Made by a program: the position numbers and the translations under genes
Assembly: GCF_001547755.1 (NCBI RefSeq)
Contig: NZ_AP013042.1
Coordinates: 1 to 64,000, forward strand
DNA: 64,000 nucleotides
Reading direction: 5' to 3'
Source: an endosymbiont of Bathymodiolus septemdierum str. Myojin knoll
GTDB taxonomy: Bacteria; Pseudomonadota; Gammaproteobacteria; PS1; Pseudothioglobaceae
Notes under the pieces: generated by a model
What the model was told of the DNA's origin: nothing
The model's database searches: none
What the model saw: only the letters and a program-made list of their open reading frames with translations
Shown here: piece by piece, positions 43,029 to 52,849 of the stretch
Numbering within the stretch: the stretch's first letter is position 1
Layout of the letters: each line of letters begins with the position of its first letter

Positions 43029-43796
43029 ATGAGTTTAGCAAAAAGAATTATTCCTTGTCTTGATGTGCGTGATGGTCGCGTGGTTAAAGGTACCAAATTC
43101 GTTGACATTAAAGACGCTGGCGACCCAATTGAGGTGGCAAAGCGTTATGACCTTGAAGGGGCAGACGAAATCACTTTTTTGGACATTACCGCATCGCATG
43201 AGGGTCGGGATACTACTGTACATATGGTTGAAGAGATTGCTGAGCAAGTATTTATCCCTTTGACAGTAGGCGGTGGTATTCGCAAGGCAGAAGATGTTCG
43301 TGCAATGTTGAATGCCGGTGCAGACAAGGTTGCGGTAAATTCTGCAGCAATTCACAATCCAAATTTAATTAATACACTAAGCGAAGAATTCGGCTCACAA
43401 TGTATCGTTATTGCCATTGACGCGAAAAAAGTCGCTGAAGGAAAATGGGAAATATTCACTCATGGCGGTCGTAACACTACTGGTATTAATGCCGTTGATT
43501 GGGCAGTGAAAATGACCGAAGGCGAAAATGGCGCCGGCGAAATCTTACTCACCTCAATGGATTGCGACGGCGTAAAAACTGGCTTTGATTTAGAGCTAAC
43601 CAAGGCCGTATCTGATGCCGTTAGCGTACCAGTCATCGCCTCTGGTGGCGTCGGTAATTTAGAACATTTGTCTGAAGGCATTTTACAAGGCGGTGCAGAT
43701 GCAGTGTTAGCAGCCAGTATTTTCCATTTTGGCGAATATACAATACAACAAGCCAAGCTTGCAATGCAAGAAAAAGGTATTGAAGTTAGGCTTTAG
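43029..43796 (+). CDS. hisF: Imidazole glycerol phosphate synthase subunit HisF
   Basis: Cyclase half of the enzyme that makes imidazole glycerol phosphate and AICAR in histidine synthesis. TIM barrel with catalytic aspartates in [13 protein letters not shown] and IAIDAKKV and phosphate loops GGIRKAEDV and [11 protein letters not shown]. Start at 43029 ([13 protein letters not shown], 255 residues). It lies right behind the transposase element, so its upstream partners (hisA/hisH) are not adjacent here. Confidence 0.95.
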   Translation: MSLAKRIIPCLDVRDGRVVKGTKFVDIKDAGDPIEVAKRYDLEGADEITFLDITASHEGRDTTVHMVEEIAEQVFIPLTVGGGIRKAEDVRAMLNAGADKVAVNSAAIHNPNLINTLSEEFGSQCIVIAIDAKKVAEGKWEIFTHGGRNTTGINAVDWAVKMTEGENGAGEILLTSMDCDGVKTGFDLELTKAVSDAVSVPVIASGGVGNLEHLSEGILQGGADAVLAASIFHFGEYTIQQAKLAMQEKGIEVRL

Positions 43797-43833
43797 CGTA
43801 TCATTTTGCAATACTCTATTAAGGATAAAGTTT

Positions 43834-44367
43834 ATGAACTCTAAAAAAGAATTGTGGATATTGTTGGCATCATTTGTGCTGCCGATTGCACTCGGTACAG
43901 CGTTTTTCTACTGGAATCCAACGGCTTTTACCGGTACTACGGTCAATTATGGCGAATTTGTTAATCCGATTATTACCACTTCAAAGGAAGATGTGCGTTT
44001 TTCTGAGAAGACCAAAGGCACGCTACAAGGCTTATGGACATTGGCTTATGTGTCTAAGAATTGTGATAGCGGGTGTAAAAGGACGCTTAAAGATATGAAA
44101 ACTATTCGTACTTTGATGAATGAGGATATGCGTCGAATTCAAAGAATGCTGTTGATTGATGGCACGACGAATGTAGAAGAATCAGGGCTTTTGGTGGCAT
44201 ATCCGAGTGTGAATTTAAGCCAACAATTGAAAAGATTTCCAAACAATACTTTGTATTTGATTGACCCGCTTGGTAATGTGATGTTGCGTTATAACCCACA
44301 AGACCTTGTTATAAAACGTGTGTTGAAAGATTTGAAACGCTTGTTTAAATATTCGAGGATTGGTTAA
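43834..44367 (+). CDS. SCO-like cytochrome oxidase assembly protein
   Basis: The 177-residue product has one N-terminal membrane helix (ELWILLASFVLPIALGTAFF) and a periplasmic thioredoxin-like domain. A C-x3-C motif, NCDSGC, sits near residue 77 in the place of the SCO copper-binding CxxxC, and LYLIDPLGNVMLRY follows near the C-terminus. SCO proteins deliver copper to the CuA site. The domain is short and I could not find the distal histidine with certainty. It is followed after one base by ctaB. Confidence 0.7.
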   Translation: MNSKKELWILLASFVLPIALGTAFFYWNPTAFTGTTVNYGEFVNPIITTSKEDVRFSEKTKGTLQGLWTLAYVSKNCDSGCKRTLKDMKTIRTLMNEDMRRIQRMLLIDGTTNVEESGLLVAYPSVNLSQQLKRFPNNTLYLIDPLGNVMLRYNPQDLVIKRVLKDLKRLFKYSRIG

Positions 44368-44368
44368 G

Positions 44369-45250
44369 ATGCCGTCGTTAAGTGCCCTGCTTGGACTTTG
44401 TAAGCTCAAAGTCGTTGCCTTAATTTTACTGACCGCGGTGGTGGGCATGTTTTTGGCAGTGCCTGCGCCGTATTTGCCAGGTGCAATGTTGGTGTTTGCG
44501 GCTTCTGTCGGTATTTCTATGGCATCTGCTTCAGCGGCGGTGTTTAACCATATTGTTGATGAGCAGATTGATATTCAGATGGCACGGACAGATAATCGCC
44601 CTTTGCCACGCGGTAAAGTGACGCGTAATCAAGCGTTGATTTGGGGGGTATTTTTAGGCATTATTGGTTTGGGAACTTTGCAGTTGTTTGTGAACACAAT
44701 TACCATGGTGCTGACTTTTATTTCCTTGATTGGTTATGCGGTGATTTATACTATATATTTGAAACGCGCCACGCCACAGAACATTGTGATTGGTGGTGCA
44801 GCGGGTGCTGCTCCGCCGATTTTGGGCTGGACTTCAATTGCAGGGACACAAGGTATTGAGTATGCGTTTTTGTTATTTCTGATTGTTTTTATTTGGACGC
44901 CACCGCATTTTTGGGCGCTGGCAATTTTCCGAGTGGAAGAGTATAAGAAAGTGAATGTGCCAATGTTGCCAGTAACACACGGTTTGGCTTATACTCGATT
45001 GCAGATTTTGCTTTATACAATTTTGTTATTTTTAGTGGCATTGTTGCCTTATTTGGCAGGTATGTCGGGGTTAATTTATCTTGTTTCCGCGGTTATTTTG
45101 GGCGCGATATTTTTGGGGTATGCGATTAAGATTTATATAAATCCAGACGATAATCGCATTACCTGGAAGGCCTTTATGTTTTCGGTGAATTATTTAATGT
45201 TGCTATTCGTAGCATTATTGGTTGACCACTATTTTTTAATAACTTTATAA
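44369..45250 (+). CDS. ctaB: Protohaem IX farnesyltransferase (haem O synthase)
   Basis: Transfers farnesyl to haem b, forming haem O, the precursor of haem A for the aa3 oxidase. UbiA-type prenyltransferase with VDEQIDIQMARTDNRPLP (first Asp-rich motif) near residue 70 and about nine helices. ATG 44369 (MPSLSALLGLCKLKV, 293 residues) is preferred over the upstream TTG. Part of the oxidase assembly cluster. Confidence 0.95.
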   Translation: MPSLSALLGLCKLKVVALILLTAVVGMFLAVPAPYLPGAMLVFAASVGISMASASAAVFNHIVDEQIDIQMARTDNRPLPRGKVTRNQALIWGVFLGIIGLGTLQLFVNTITMVLTFISLIGYAVIYTIYLKRATPQNIVIGGAAGAAPPILGWTSIAGTQGIEYAFLLFLIVFIWTPPHFWALAIFRVEEYKKVNVPMLPVTHGLAYTRLQILLYTILLFLVALLPYLAGMSGLIYLVSAVILGAIFLGYAIKIYINPDDNRITWKAFMFSVNYLMLLFVALLVDHYFLITL

Positions 45251-45260
45251 AGGTAATACT

Positions 45261-45452
45261 ATGAAAGGATTAGGGCAAGTATTTAAAGCAGTAACATCAG
45301 CGATGATTGGTGTTGGCAAAAAAGAGGATCTTATTAAGGATTTTGAACGCACAGAGAAATCGGGCCCATGGCCCTATATTATTGTTGGTTTGGTGATGAC
45401 GGTTGTTTTTATTACAGCAGTGATTACGGTGGTGAAGTTGGTATTGCCCTAG
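45261..45452 (+). CDS. DUF2970 small membrane protein
   Basis: The 63-residue protein ends in one membrane helix (PWPYIIVGLVMTVVFITAVI) after a short amphipathic N-terminus (GVGKKEDLIKDFERTEKSG). I recognise the DUF2970 family, often found in cytochrome oxidase clusters; function unknown. It lies 10 bp behind ctaB and overlaps the convergent ctaA by 4 nt. Confidence 0.75.
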   Translation: MKGLGQVFKAVTSAMIGVGKKEDLIKDFERTEKSGPWPYIIVGLVMTVVFITAVITVVKLVLP

Positions 45453-46438
45453 GTACTTAGTGCTTTAGTTACTTTGTGTAGCAACGCTAATATACTAAGG
45501 AGTAGTAGCAACGCCACCACATTGTGCATGACTGCAATAGCCATTGGGATTGAAAACAATACATTTAAAATACCCAGTATGACTTGTGTTGTTAATAAGC
45601 CACCAATTAGTACTAAATTTGATTTAAGGTGTGGATATTTGCTAAATAGATAGATTAAGAGCACAATCATTGATGTGGTGATTAACGCACCAATGCGATG
45701 CATCATCTGAATACCAACACGGGCTGGATTCTCCAATACACCAAATTCATAGTCATGTTCTACGCCAATTGGACCCCAGTGTAATGCGTTAATAAAATCC
45801 ATCGTCGGCCACCAAGCGCCCAAACAAGTTGGAAACTCTTCACCACAAGACAGCGCTGCATAATTAGTAGAAGTCCAGCCACCGAGAATAATTTGCCCCA
45901 CCAAAACGAATAAAGTTGCCACCAATACCCATTGATGTCTTTTTAAGATGTGTCTATAAGCAATCGGTGGATTGCCTTGGTTGAGTAACATCCACACCAA
46001 AAGAGCGGTGGTCATAAAGCCACCAATGAGATGCGTGGTAACGATGCCAGGATGCACCATTAATGTTACGGTCCACATGCCAAAAGCACCTTGTAGCATG
46101 ACAAAGAAGGCGGTAAACCCAGGTAGTGCGAGTGACTGACGGCGTTTTGTTTTGCCTTTAGCGGCTAAAAAGAACAAGGCGAAAATTGCTAACCCTAATA
46201 GAGATGCAGCGTAACGATGTACCATTTCTTTCCAGCCTTTAGCGGCTTCAAGTGGGCGCTCGTAACCCTCAAGTATAGTACCGTCGGTATGGTGGTCTGG
46301 AACTGTTAAATGTCCATAACAAGTTGGCCAGTCAGGGCAGCCTAACCCCGCATCACCGAGCCGGGTATAAGCACCTAAAACAACAACAATAAGCGCTAGA
46401 ACGATTGAAACTTTTAGTAATTTTTTAAACATAGTCAT
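45449..46438 (-). CDS. ctaA: Haem A synthase (CtaA/Cox15)
   Basis: Oxidises haem O to haem A. Eight-helix membrane protein with the conserved GAYTRLGDAGLGCPDWPTCYG start, EMVHRYAASLLG, HLIGGFMTTALLVW, and QMMHRIGALI haem-ligand histidines. About 329 residues (or from MFKKLLK at 46432). It is convergent with the ctaB-DUF2970 pair and divergent from coxB. Confidence 0.93.
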   Translation of the reverse strand: MTMFKKLLKVSIVLALIVVVLGAYTRLGDAGLGCPDWPTCYGHLTVPDHHTDGTILEGYERPLEAAKGWKEMVHRYAASLLGLAIFALFFLAAKGKTKRRQSLALPGFTAFFVMLQGAFGMWTVTLMVHPGIVTTHLIGGFMTTALLVWMLLNQGNPPIAYRHILKRHQWVLVATLFVLVGQIILGGWTSTNYAALSCGEEFPTCLGAWWPTMDFINALHWGPIGVEHDYEFGVLENPARVGIQMMHRIGALITTSMIVLLIYLFSKYPHLKSNLVLIGGLLTTQVILGILNVLFSIPMAIAVMHNVVALLLLLSILALLHKVTKALST

Positions 46439-46546
46439 GATTATTATACCTATGTGGCATATAGCACATAGTAGATTTTATTGGCGCTCAGTTTAGGACA
46501 GGTAAAAAAATAATTAAATTTTATAACATAAGTTAATTAAAGTCAG

Positions 46547-46552
46547 TATAAT
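46547..46552 (+). promoter_or_regulatory. Possible -10 element upstream of coxB
   Basis: TATAAT about 65 bp before the coxB ATG; a weak -35 (ATAACA, 46523-46528) lies 18 bp upstream. The gap between divergent ctaA and coxB should hold promoters for both. Confidence 0.35.
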
Positions 46553-46616
46553 TCTCAGCAGTTTATTGTGTGTATAGCATACTTTAACGGGGAAATATTT
46601 TTTATTTGGAGGATAT

Positions 46617-47726
46617 ATGAAAAGATTAACAAGGCTTTTAAGTGTGCTAGTTGCCATAGTGTCAACGAGTGTATTTGCTGAGTACAATGTAAATATGACC
46701 AAAGGTGTAACTTCTGTTAGTCACGGTATTTATGGTTTGCATATGATGGTATTTTGGGTGTCTGTGGTCATTGCAATCGTTGTATTTGGTGCAATGTTTT
46801 ATTCGCTATTTACACACAGACAGTCAAAAGGCGCCGTGGCAGCAAATTTTCACGAAAGCACAAAAGCAGAATTAATTTGGACAGTTGTTCCAATCATTAT
46901 TTTGATTAGCATGGCAATTCCAGCCTCTAAAGTATTGATTGATTTGGAAGACACAACCAAAGCCGAGATGACTATCAAAATCACAGGCCACCAGTGGAAA
47001 TGGCAATATGATTATCCTAAAGAAGGCATTAGTTTCTTTTCAAACCTAGCACAAGGCTCTAGAGATGTTATTACTGGCACAAGTGCAGAGCGTGAAAATG
47101 CCGATAATTATTTATTAAATGTTGATAAGCGTTTAGTCTTGCCAGTTGACACTTCCATTCGTTTCCTGATCACTTCAAACGATGTTATTCACAATTGGTG
47201 GATGCGTGATTTTGGTGTTAAGCAAGATGCCAATCCAGGGTTTATCAACGATGCATGGGCGAAAATTGACAAAATCGGTACTTACCGTGGCCAATGTGCT
47301 GAGCTTTGTGGCAAAGACCATGGCTTTATGCCAATTGTGGTTGATGTGGTTTCTAAAGCAGACTACAAAAAATGGGTTGCCAAGCAAAAAGCAGCAGCAC
47401 AGGCAGAAGCAGCAAGTGCGACCAAGACTTGGTCTAAGGCTGATTTAATGGCAAAAGGCAAAACAGTATACAACACTAACTGTGCAGCTTGTCATAAGGC
47501 AGATGGTTCAGGTTTACCGCCAGTATTTCCTGCAATGAAAGGCTCGGTAATTGCCAATGGTCCAGCTGCTGCACACATTAATAGAGTTTTAAATGGTAAA
47601 GGTGGAATGCCACAGTTTAAAGCGTTGGGTGATAGCGACCTTGCAGCAGTCATGACTTACGAAAGAAATGCCTTTGGTAATACAGGCAGCGTTGTTCAAC
47701 CTTCAGATGTTAAATCTGCACGATAA
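46617..47726 (+). CDS. coxB: Cytochrome c oxidase subunit II with fused cytochrome c domain
   Basis: Holds the binuclear CuA centre that receives electrons from cytochrome c. Signal peptide, two membrane helices, GHQWKWQYDYP, and the CuA ligands in GQCAELCGKDHGFMP near residue 225. A C-terminal cytochrome c domain (NCAACHKADGSGLPP near 288) makes it a caa3-type subunit. 369 residues. A GGAGG-like Shine-Dalgarno lies before the ATG. First gene of coxB-coxA-coxC. Confidence 0.95.
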   Translation: MKRLTRLLSVLVAIVSTSVFAEYNVNMTKGVTSVSHGIYGLHMMVFWVSVVIAIVVFGAMFYSLFTHRQSKGAVAANFHESTKAELIWTVVPIIILISMAIPASKVLIDLEDTTKAEMTIKITGHQWKWQYDYPKEGISFFSNLAQGSRDVITGTSAERENADNYLLNVDKRLVLPVDTSIRFLITSNDVIHNWWMRDFGVKQDANPGFINDAWAKIDKIGTYRGQCAELCGKDHGFMPIVVDVVSKADYKKWVAKQKAAAQAEAASATKTWSKADLMAKGKTVYNTNCAACHKADGSGLPPVFPAMKGSVIANGPAAAHINRVLNGKGGMPQFKALGDSDLAAVMTYERNAFGNTGSVVQPSDVKSAR

Positions 47727-47742
47727 TTAAAGGAGAAATAAT

Positions 47743-49356
47743 ATGACAACAGCAACAGACACAATGGCACACGACGACCATCATCACGGTCCTTCAAGCG
47801 GCTTAATGAGGTGGGTTAAGACAACCAACCATAAGGATATTGGCACACTTTATTTATGGTTCGCCTTCACGATGTTACTCGTGGGTGGTGCATTTGCAAT
47901 GGGTATTCGTGCTGAATTATTGCAGCCGGGCCTTCAATTGATGGAGCCACAGTTCTTTAATCAGTTAACAACAATGCATGGTTTAATTATGGTATTTGGT
48001 GCGATTATGCCTGCCTTCGTTGGTTTGGGTAACTGGCTTATCCCGATGATGATTGGTGCGCCTGATATGGCATTACCACGAATGAATAACTGGTCTTTTT
48101 GGATTCTGCCATTTGCTGGCGGTATCTTGCTCAGCACTTTCTTCATGGAAGGTGGCGCACCAGCATTCGGTTGGACATTTTATGCACCGTTGTCAACAAC
48201 CTTTGCACCAGACAGCACGGACTTCTTTATTTTTGCGGTTCATCTATTAGGTTTCTCATCTATTATGGGTGCGATTAATATTATTGCAACCGTATTGAAT
48301 ATGCGTGCGCCTGAGATGAAGTTGATGGATATGCCATTATTCGTATGGACCTGGTTGATTACTTCATTCCTACTGATTGGTGCGATGCCAGTATTAGCGG
48401 GTGCAGTAACGATGATGTTGACAGACCGTAATTTTGGTACCGCATTCTTTGATGCAACTGGCGGTGGCGACCCAGTATTGTTCCAGCATATTTTTTGGTT
48501 CTTTGGTCACCCTGAGGTTTATATTATGATTTTGCCTGCCTTTGGTGTGGTTTCTCATATTATTCCAACTTTTGCACGCAAGCCTTTGTTTGGTTATTCT
48601 TCAATGGTGTATGCAACGGCTTCAATCGCATTTTTGTCCTATATTGTATGGGCACATCATATGTTCTTAACGGGTATGCCAGTGGCAGCCGAGCTATACT
48701 TTATGTATGCAACGATGTTAATTGCAGTACCAACAGGCGTTAAAGTCTTTAACTGGGTGTCAACGATGTGGAGAGGCTCAATGACTTTTGAGGCGCCAAT
48801 GTTGTGGGCAGTATCCTTTGTATTCTTATTTACTATTGGTGGTTTCTCTGGCTTAATGCTAGGTATCGCACCAGCGGACATTCAGTATCATGATACTTAT
48901 TTCGTGGTGGCGCATTTCCACTATGTATTGGTAACGGGCGCCTTATGGTCAATCATCGCGGCGACATTTTATTGGTTGCCGAAGTGGACAGGTAAGATGT
49001 ATAACGAAAAGTTGGCCAAGATACATTTTTGGTGGGCAGTGATTTCAGTTAATATCTTGTTTTTCCCTCAGCACTTTTTGGGTCTTGCAGGTATGCCTAG
49101 GCGTATTCCTGACTATTCATTACAGTTTGCAGACTTTAACTTTATTTCGTCAATTGGTGGTTTTGCGTTCGGTGCATCGTTCATCTTATTGACTTATATC
49201 GTTATCGATTGCATTCGCAATGGCAAGCCAGCAACGGCACGCCCTTGGGAAGGGGCAAAAGGTTTAGAATGGACACTAGAGCCTAAAGCCCAGTACCATA
49301 GTTTTAACACACCACCAACAAGAGCATTGATTGAGGCTGAGTCTCAAAACTCTTAA
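47743..49356 (+). CDS. coxA: Cytochrome c oxidase subunit I
   Basis: Catalytic haem-copper subunit reducing O2 to water. Typical aa3 features: [19 protein letters not shown] (haem a histidine), [17 protein letters not shown] (CuB and cross-linked Tyr region), [10 protein letters not shown], and [14 protein letters not shown]. 537 residues with twelve helices. It follows coxB by 16 bp. Confidence 0.97.
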   Translation: MTTATDTMAHDDHHHGPSSGLMRWVKTTNHKDIGTLYLWFAFTMLLVGGAFAMGIRAELLQPGLQLMEPQFFNQLTTMHGLIMVFGAIMPAFVGLGNWLIPMMIGAPDMALPRMNNWSFWILPFAGGILLSTFFMEGGAPAFGWTFYAPLSTTFAPDSTDFFIFAVHLLGFSSIMGAINIIATVLNMRAPEMKLMDMPLFVWTWLITSFLLIGAMPVLAGAVTMMLTDRNFGTAFFDATGGGDPVLFQHIFWFFGHPEVYIMILPAFGVVSHIIPTFARKPLFGYSSMVYATASIAFLSYIVWAHHMFLTGMPVAAELYFMYATMLIAVPTGVKVFNWVSTMWRGSMTFEAPMLWAVSFVFLFTIGGFSGLMLGIAPADIQYHDTYFVVAHFHYVLVTGALWSIIAATFYWLPKWTGKMYNEKLAKIHFWWAVISVNILFFPQHFLGLAGMPRRIPDYSLQFADFNFISSIGGFAFGASFILLTYIVIDCIRNGKPATARPWEGAKGLEWTLEPKAQYHSFNTPPTRALIEAESQNS

Positions 49357-49463
49357 TGGATAAACAAAGAGAAGGCGCCATTATTACAGCGGTAATTGTA
49401 GGTGTCGTAGCAATAGGAGTATTTGTAGCCACCATCGTGTTGTTCAACCCGACTGGTAGCTAA
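49356..49463 (+). CDS. 35-residue single-helix protein in the cox operon
   Basis: ATG overlaps the coxA stop by one base and the stop lies 1 bp before ctaG. The product starts [20 protein letters not shown] and is one membrane helix ending NPTGS. Small hydrophobic assembly proteins are common at this position between coxA and ctaG. No family named with certainty. The tight packing and codon use argue it is real. Confidence 0.65.
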   Translation: MDKQREGAIITAVIVGVVAIGVFVATIVLFNPTGS

Positions 49464-49464
49464 T

Positions 49465-49986
49465 ATGGAACGAAAAAAAATAACAAAAGGGTTCTGGATA
49501 AGGTTAGTTTCAGCGCCGATATTGATGTTCGCTTTTGCTTTTGCGATGGTACCTATATACGATGTCTTTTGTGATATTACTGGGTTCAATGGCACAACAG
49601 GAAGGATAGGCAGCGAACAACAATATGTGGTTGATGAAAATCGCAAAGTTGAGGTCAGTTTTTTTGCCATGACGATGGGCGGTTTTCCAGTACAGTTTGG
49701 ACCTAAGGTAAGTTCTATGACAGTTGTCCCTGGTAAGTTTTATACCACCAGTTACATTGCCAAGAACAATACAGATCAAACCGTAATTGGACAAGCAATA
49801 CCGAGCGTGGCACCGACAGATGCAGCACTTTATTTTAAAAAATTAGAGTGCTTTTGTTTTAACAAACAAGTGTTCAAACCACATGAAGAAGTTGAAATGA
49901 CTTTACGATTTGTGGTTGAACCAGAGATGGATAAGCGCATCAAAGATGTTAGTTTGTCTTACAATTTTTTTGAAATTAAAAAATAG
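49465..49986 (+). CDS. ctaG: Cytochrome c oxidase assembly protein CtaG/Cox11
   Basis: Inserts copper into the CuB site of subunit I. One N-terminal membrane helix, then a periplasmic immunoglobulin-like domain with the copper-binding ECFCFNKQ motif near residue 130 and the FCDITG segment near 36. 173 residues. It is in the conserved coxA-ctaG-coxC order. Confidence 0.93.
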   Translation: MERKKITKGFWIRLVSAPILMFAFAFAMVPIYDVFCDITGFNGTTGRIGSEQQYVVDENRKVEVSFFAMTMGGFPVQFGPKVSSMTVVPGKFYTTSYIAKNNTDQTVIGQAIPSVAPTDAALYFKKLECFCFNKQVFKPHEEVEMTLRFVVEPEMDKRIKDVSLSYNFFEIKK

Positions 49987-50004
49987 AAGAAAGGGAGAGA
50001 GAGT

Positions 50005-50928
50005 ATGAGTAAAGAGCAAGCATATTATGTGCCACACGGTACTTACTGGCCAATTATTGGCTCAATCGGTATAGCGACCTTATTTGTTGGTTTTGCCAAC
50101 CAAATGCATGGCGTATCATGGGGTGGTTCGGTAATGGCACTGGGTTTTGCAATTACTGTGTTTATGATGTTTGGCTGGTTAGGTCAGGTAGTAAATGAAA
50201 GCACTAATGGCGTTTACAATGATCAAGTAGACCGTTCATTCCGTTGGGGTATGAGTTGGTTTATCTTCTCTGAAGTGATGTTCTTTGCGGCCTTTTTTGG
50301 TGCATTGTTTTATGCGAGACAACTTTCAGTACCATGGTTAGGCGGCGCAGATAATAATATCTACACGCCAGATTTATGGAATGCATTCAGTGCCTCATGG
50401 CATCAAATGGCCTTCTTAGCGCCAGGCACAGAGTTACAATCAGGTACAGTAATGAGTTTTCCTGCGGTTCCAGATAGTGGTCTTGCAACAGCAACCCCTG
50501 CTGATGTAGTGGATCCATGGGGTTTGCCTGCATTGAATACAGCGTTACTATTGTTATCAGGCGTTACCCTAACTTTTGCTCATCACGCATTGCGTGCTGG
50601 ACATCGTAATCAAATCGTTGGCTGGTTAGTGGCAACAATCGCTTTAGGCGCTGCATTCTTAGGTTTTCAAATTATGGAGTATGGTCACGCATACCATGAT
50701 GGTTTGAAATTAACTTCAGGCATTTATGGCTCTACTTTCTATATGTTGACAGGTTTTCATGGTTTTCATGTAACCGTTGGTGTTATTATGTTGACAGTTA
50801 TTTTATACCGTGTGCAAAAAGGTCACTTCAATGCTGACAACCATTTTGGTTTTGAAGGGGTTGCTTGGTACTGGCATTTTGTAGATGTTGTATGGTTGGG
50901 CTTATTTGTATTCGTTTATTGGCTCTAA
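50005..50928 (+). CDS. coxC: Cytochrome c oxidase subunit III
   Basis: Stabilises the oxidase and its proton pathway. Seven-helix protein with YYVPHGTYWPIIGSIG at the N-terminus, FIFSEVMFFAAFF, and WYWHFVDVVWLGLFVFVY at the end. 307 residues. Last structural subunit gene; a strong terminator follows. Confidence 0.95.
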   Translation: MSKEQAYYVPHGTYWPIIGSIGIATLFVGFANQMHGVSWGGSVMALGFAITVFMMFGWLGQVVNESTNGVYNDQVDRSFRWGMSWFIFSEVMFFAAFFGALFYARQLSVPWLGGADNNIYTPDLWNAFSASWHQMAFLAPGTELQSGTVMSFPAVPDSGLATATPADVVDPWGLPALNTALLLLSGVTLTFAHHALRAGHRNQIVGWLVATIALGAAFLGFQIMEYGHAYHDGLKLTSGIYGSTFYMLTGFHGFHVTVGVIMLTVILYRVQKGHFNADNHFGFEGVAWYWHFVDVVWLGLFVFVYWL

Positions 50929-50950
50929 TGAGCTAATAGGAATACAGTAA

Positions 50951-50980
50951 AAAAAAGGCTCCTTTGTTGGGGCCTTTTTT
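50951..50980 (+). terminator. Terminator after coxC
   Basis: 12-bp stem AAAAAAGGCTCC / GGGGCCTTTTTT (one G-U) with loop TTTGTT, ending in Ts. The next two small genes lie beyond it. Confidence 0.85.
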
Positions 50981-51004
50981 ATCAATAAAATTTAAGGAGT
51001 TGTT

Positions 51005-51247
51005 ATGACAGAAGTGTTAATCGTTATTGTTATTATTGCTATATTGGTAGCTTTGGGCTTTGGGCTTATCGGTATGCTTAGGGGTGGGAAACAAGGCTCA
51101 GATAAAATGTTTAAATCTTTGGTAACCCGCGTGGCTTTATCCGTAATGCTGTTTATCTTTGTGATGTTTGCAGGTGCGATGGGCTGGATTAAGCCGAACG
51201 GCATGATGGTTGATGCGCCTGTCGTGCAACAACCCGTGCAGAAATAA
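51005..51247 (+). CDS. DUF2909 twin transmembrane protein
   Basis: An 80-residue protein with two membrane helices (VLIVIVIIAILVALGFGLIG and LSVMLFIFVMFAGAMG). The family commonly accompanies cytochrome oxidase genes. Its stop overlaps the SURF1 start by one base. Role in oxidase assembly is inferred. Confidence 0.75.
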   Translation: MTEVLIVIVIIAILVALGFGLIGMLRGGKQGSDKMFKSLVTRVALSVMLFIFVMFAGAMGWIKPNGMMVDAPVVQQPVQK

Positions 51248-51942
51248 TGAAACGCAGTTTTATTCTACCTGGCGTCTTAATATCTCTAACGATATGGGGT
51301 TTGATGTCATTAGGGTTTTGGCAGTTAGACCGCGCCGATGAAAAACGCGCGATTGAACGCGCTATCACTTTAGCGGAATCAAACCCCGCGCAACTTATAT
51401 CAAGTGTTGATGAATTGCTTAACAAAGAACATTACCAAGTATTGCTTAAAGGTCATTATGATAACAATAAACAATTCATTTATGACAATCAAATTGTCAA
51501 CAGTACCGCAGGTTATTATGTTTTAACACCTTTTATCTTTGAAAACAAAAGCGCTATTTTGGTCAATCGAGGTTTTGTGCCTTGGTATGGAAATCGCAAC
51601 AAATTGGCCAACATTAAAATTAACAATGAAACCACTATTATTCAAGTCAAATTAATTATTCCCAAAGAGCGTATTAAACTCAAGCAACAGACTGTCAATA
51701 AAAATTTCCCAATCCTAATCCAATCTTTAAATATAGAACGACTCTCACAACTTTCTGGATACCAGGTTGTGCCAATGTTGGCACAGTTAGATGTGGATGC
51801 TAAAAATGGCTTTTATCGCAAATGGCAACCCTTTTATGGCAGTGTTGACAAACACTTGGGTTACGCATTACAATGGTTTTTGATGGCGTTGGTGTTGAGT
51901 TTTATTGCTATTTATCTATTAAGGAAAAACAGTAGAAAATAA
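51247..51942 (+). CDS. SURF1 family cytochrome oxidase assembly protein
   Basis: Helps insert haem a into subunit I. Two membrane helices flank a periplasmic loop: GLMSLGFWQLDRADEKR at the N-terminus, YYVLTPFIFENKSAILVNRG in the middle, and HLGYALQWFLMALVLS near the end, all characteristic of SURF1. 231 residues. The stop codon lies inside the target duplication of the IS1595-like element. Confidence 0.9.
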   Translation: MKRSFILPGVLISLTIWGLMSLGFWQLDRADEKRAIERAITLAESNPAQLISSVDELLNKEHYQVLLKGHYDNNKQFIYDNQIVNSTAGYYVLTPFIFENKSAILVNRGFVPWYGNRNKLANIKINNETTIIQVKLIIPKERIKLKQQTVNKNFPILIQSLNIERLSQLSGYQVVPMLAQLDVDAKNGFYRKWQPFYGSVDKHLGYALQWFLMALVLSFIAIYLLRKNSRK

Positions 51943-51944
51943 TT

Positions 51945-52692
51945 TTGGGTCTTAACTAGTTAAGCAATTAAAAATTGCTTAAGATACTAGTTATGACAAG
52001 GAAAAATAAGTATTACAACCGCTCAAGACTTTCAGAGGCAAAATTTAGAGAGATAATTAAATATTTTTCTCTAGATTTAAGTGCCACACAAATTGCACAC
52101 ACAAATTTAAATTTAAATACTGTTAATAAATTTTGACACTTGTAAGAATAAGAATTTTTGAATTATCAGCCCAAGATCAACTTCAATCTGCCCCACTAGT
52201 GGGGCAGATTGAAGTTGATGAAAGTTACTTTGGCGCACGGCGCATCCGCGGGAAACGCGGTAGAGGCGCCAGAGGTAAAACAATAGTATTTGGCTTATTA
52301 AAACGAGGAGATAAGGTCTATACTCAAATTATAGAAAAGTGTGATAGAATAACGCTTCACAGTATAATAAAAGACAAAACATCAACCGATAGTATTATTA
52401 ATTCTGATGGATGGCGTGGACATAATGGCTTAGTAGATTTTGGCTATAAAAAGCATTACCGTGTTCATCACGGCAAGAATGAATTTGCCAGAGGAAATTC
52501 TCATATTAACGGTATTGAATCTTTTTGGGATTATGCTAAAATTAGACTAGTAAAATTTAAAGGAATGAATAAAAAAATGTTTAAATACCACCTTAAAGAA
52601 TGTGAATTTAGATTTAATAATCGCAAGCAAGATGTGTATAAAATCTTGCTTGATAATTTTCGAAAAAATCCGCTTAACTAGTTAAGACCCTA
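51945..52692 (+). mobile_element. IS1595-family insertion sequence (ISXO2-like)
   Basis: Perfect 19-bp inverted repeats: GGGTCTTAACTAGTTAAGC at 51947-51965, reversed at 52672-52690. An 8-bp target duplication AAATAATT flanks it (51937-51944 and 52693-52700), so the insertion is precise and fairly recent. A palindrome AAGCAATT-AAA-AATTGCTT lies inside the left end. The transposase is frameshifted. Confidence 0.9.
51993..52681 (+). pseudogene. Frameshifted IS1595-family transposase
   Basis: Frame 1 (51993-52136) encodes MTRKNKYYNRSRLSEAKF to NLNTVNKF and stops. Frame 2 (52133-52681) continues with the DDE core: GQIEVDESYFGARRIRGKR near its start, NSDGWRGHN, and GNSHINGIESFWDYAK. The two parts are joined by one missing base in an A/T run near 52130. 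Either a decayed gene or, less likely, one needing ribosomal frameshifting; the run is not in phase with a canonical -1 slippery heptamer. Confidence 0.85.
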
Positions 52693-52845
52693 AAATAATT
52701 CTAAGCAAAGAAAAAGCCAAAAAACTCAGTGCTTTTTTCTTTTGGACTTCTTGGGCGGCATCAACTAACAGGCCTGGCGACGACATCACTTATACCAGTA
52801 ATTGGCCACATGAGCCACTAATAGATAATACCCCGTCTCCAGGTA
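52693..52845 (+). pseudogene. norB fragment (qNOR, internal part)
   Basis: The frame reads LSKEKAKKLSAFFFWTSWAA, then STNRPGDDITYTSNWPHEPL and IDNTPSPGT. This is the periplasmic/helix segment of quinol-dependent nitric oxide reductase. It has no N-terminus and stops matching at about 52845, where IS3-like DNA begins. Confidence 0.8.
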
Positions 52846-52849
52846 CATC

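Noticed and set aside
43460-43756. Minus-strand ORFs inside hisF
   Set aside because: hisF is intact on the plus strand and these are its shadows.
52130-52136. Programmed -1 frameshift in the IS1595 transposase
   Set aside because: The A/T run is not in phase with a canonical slippery heptamer; a lost base is simpler.
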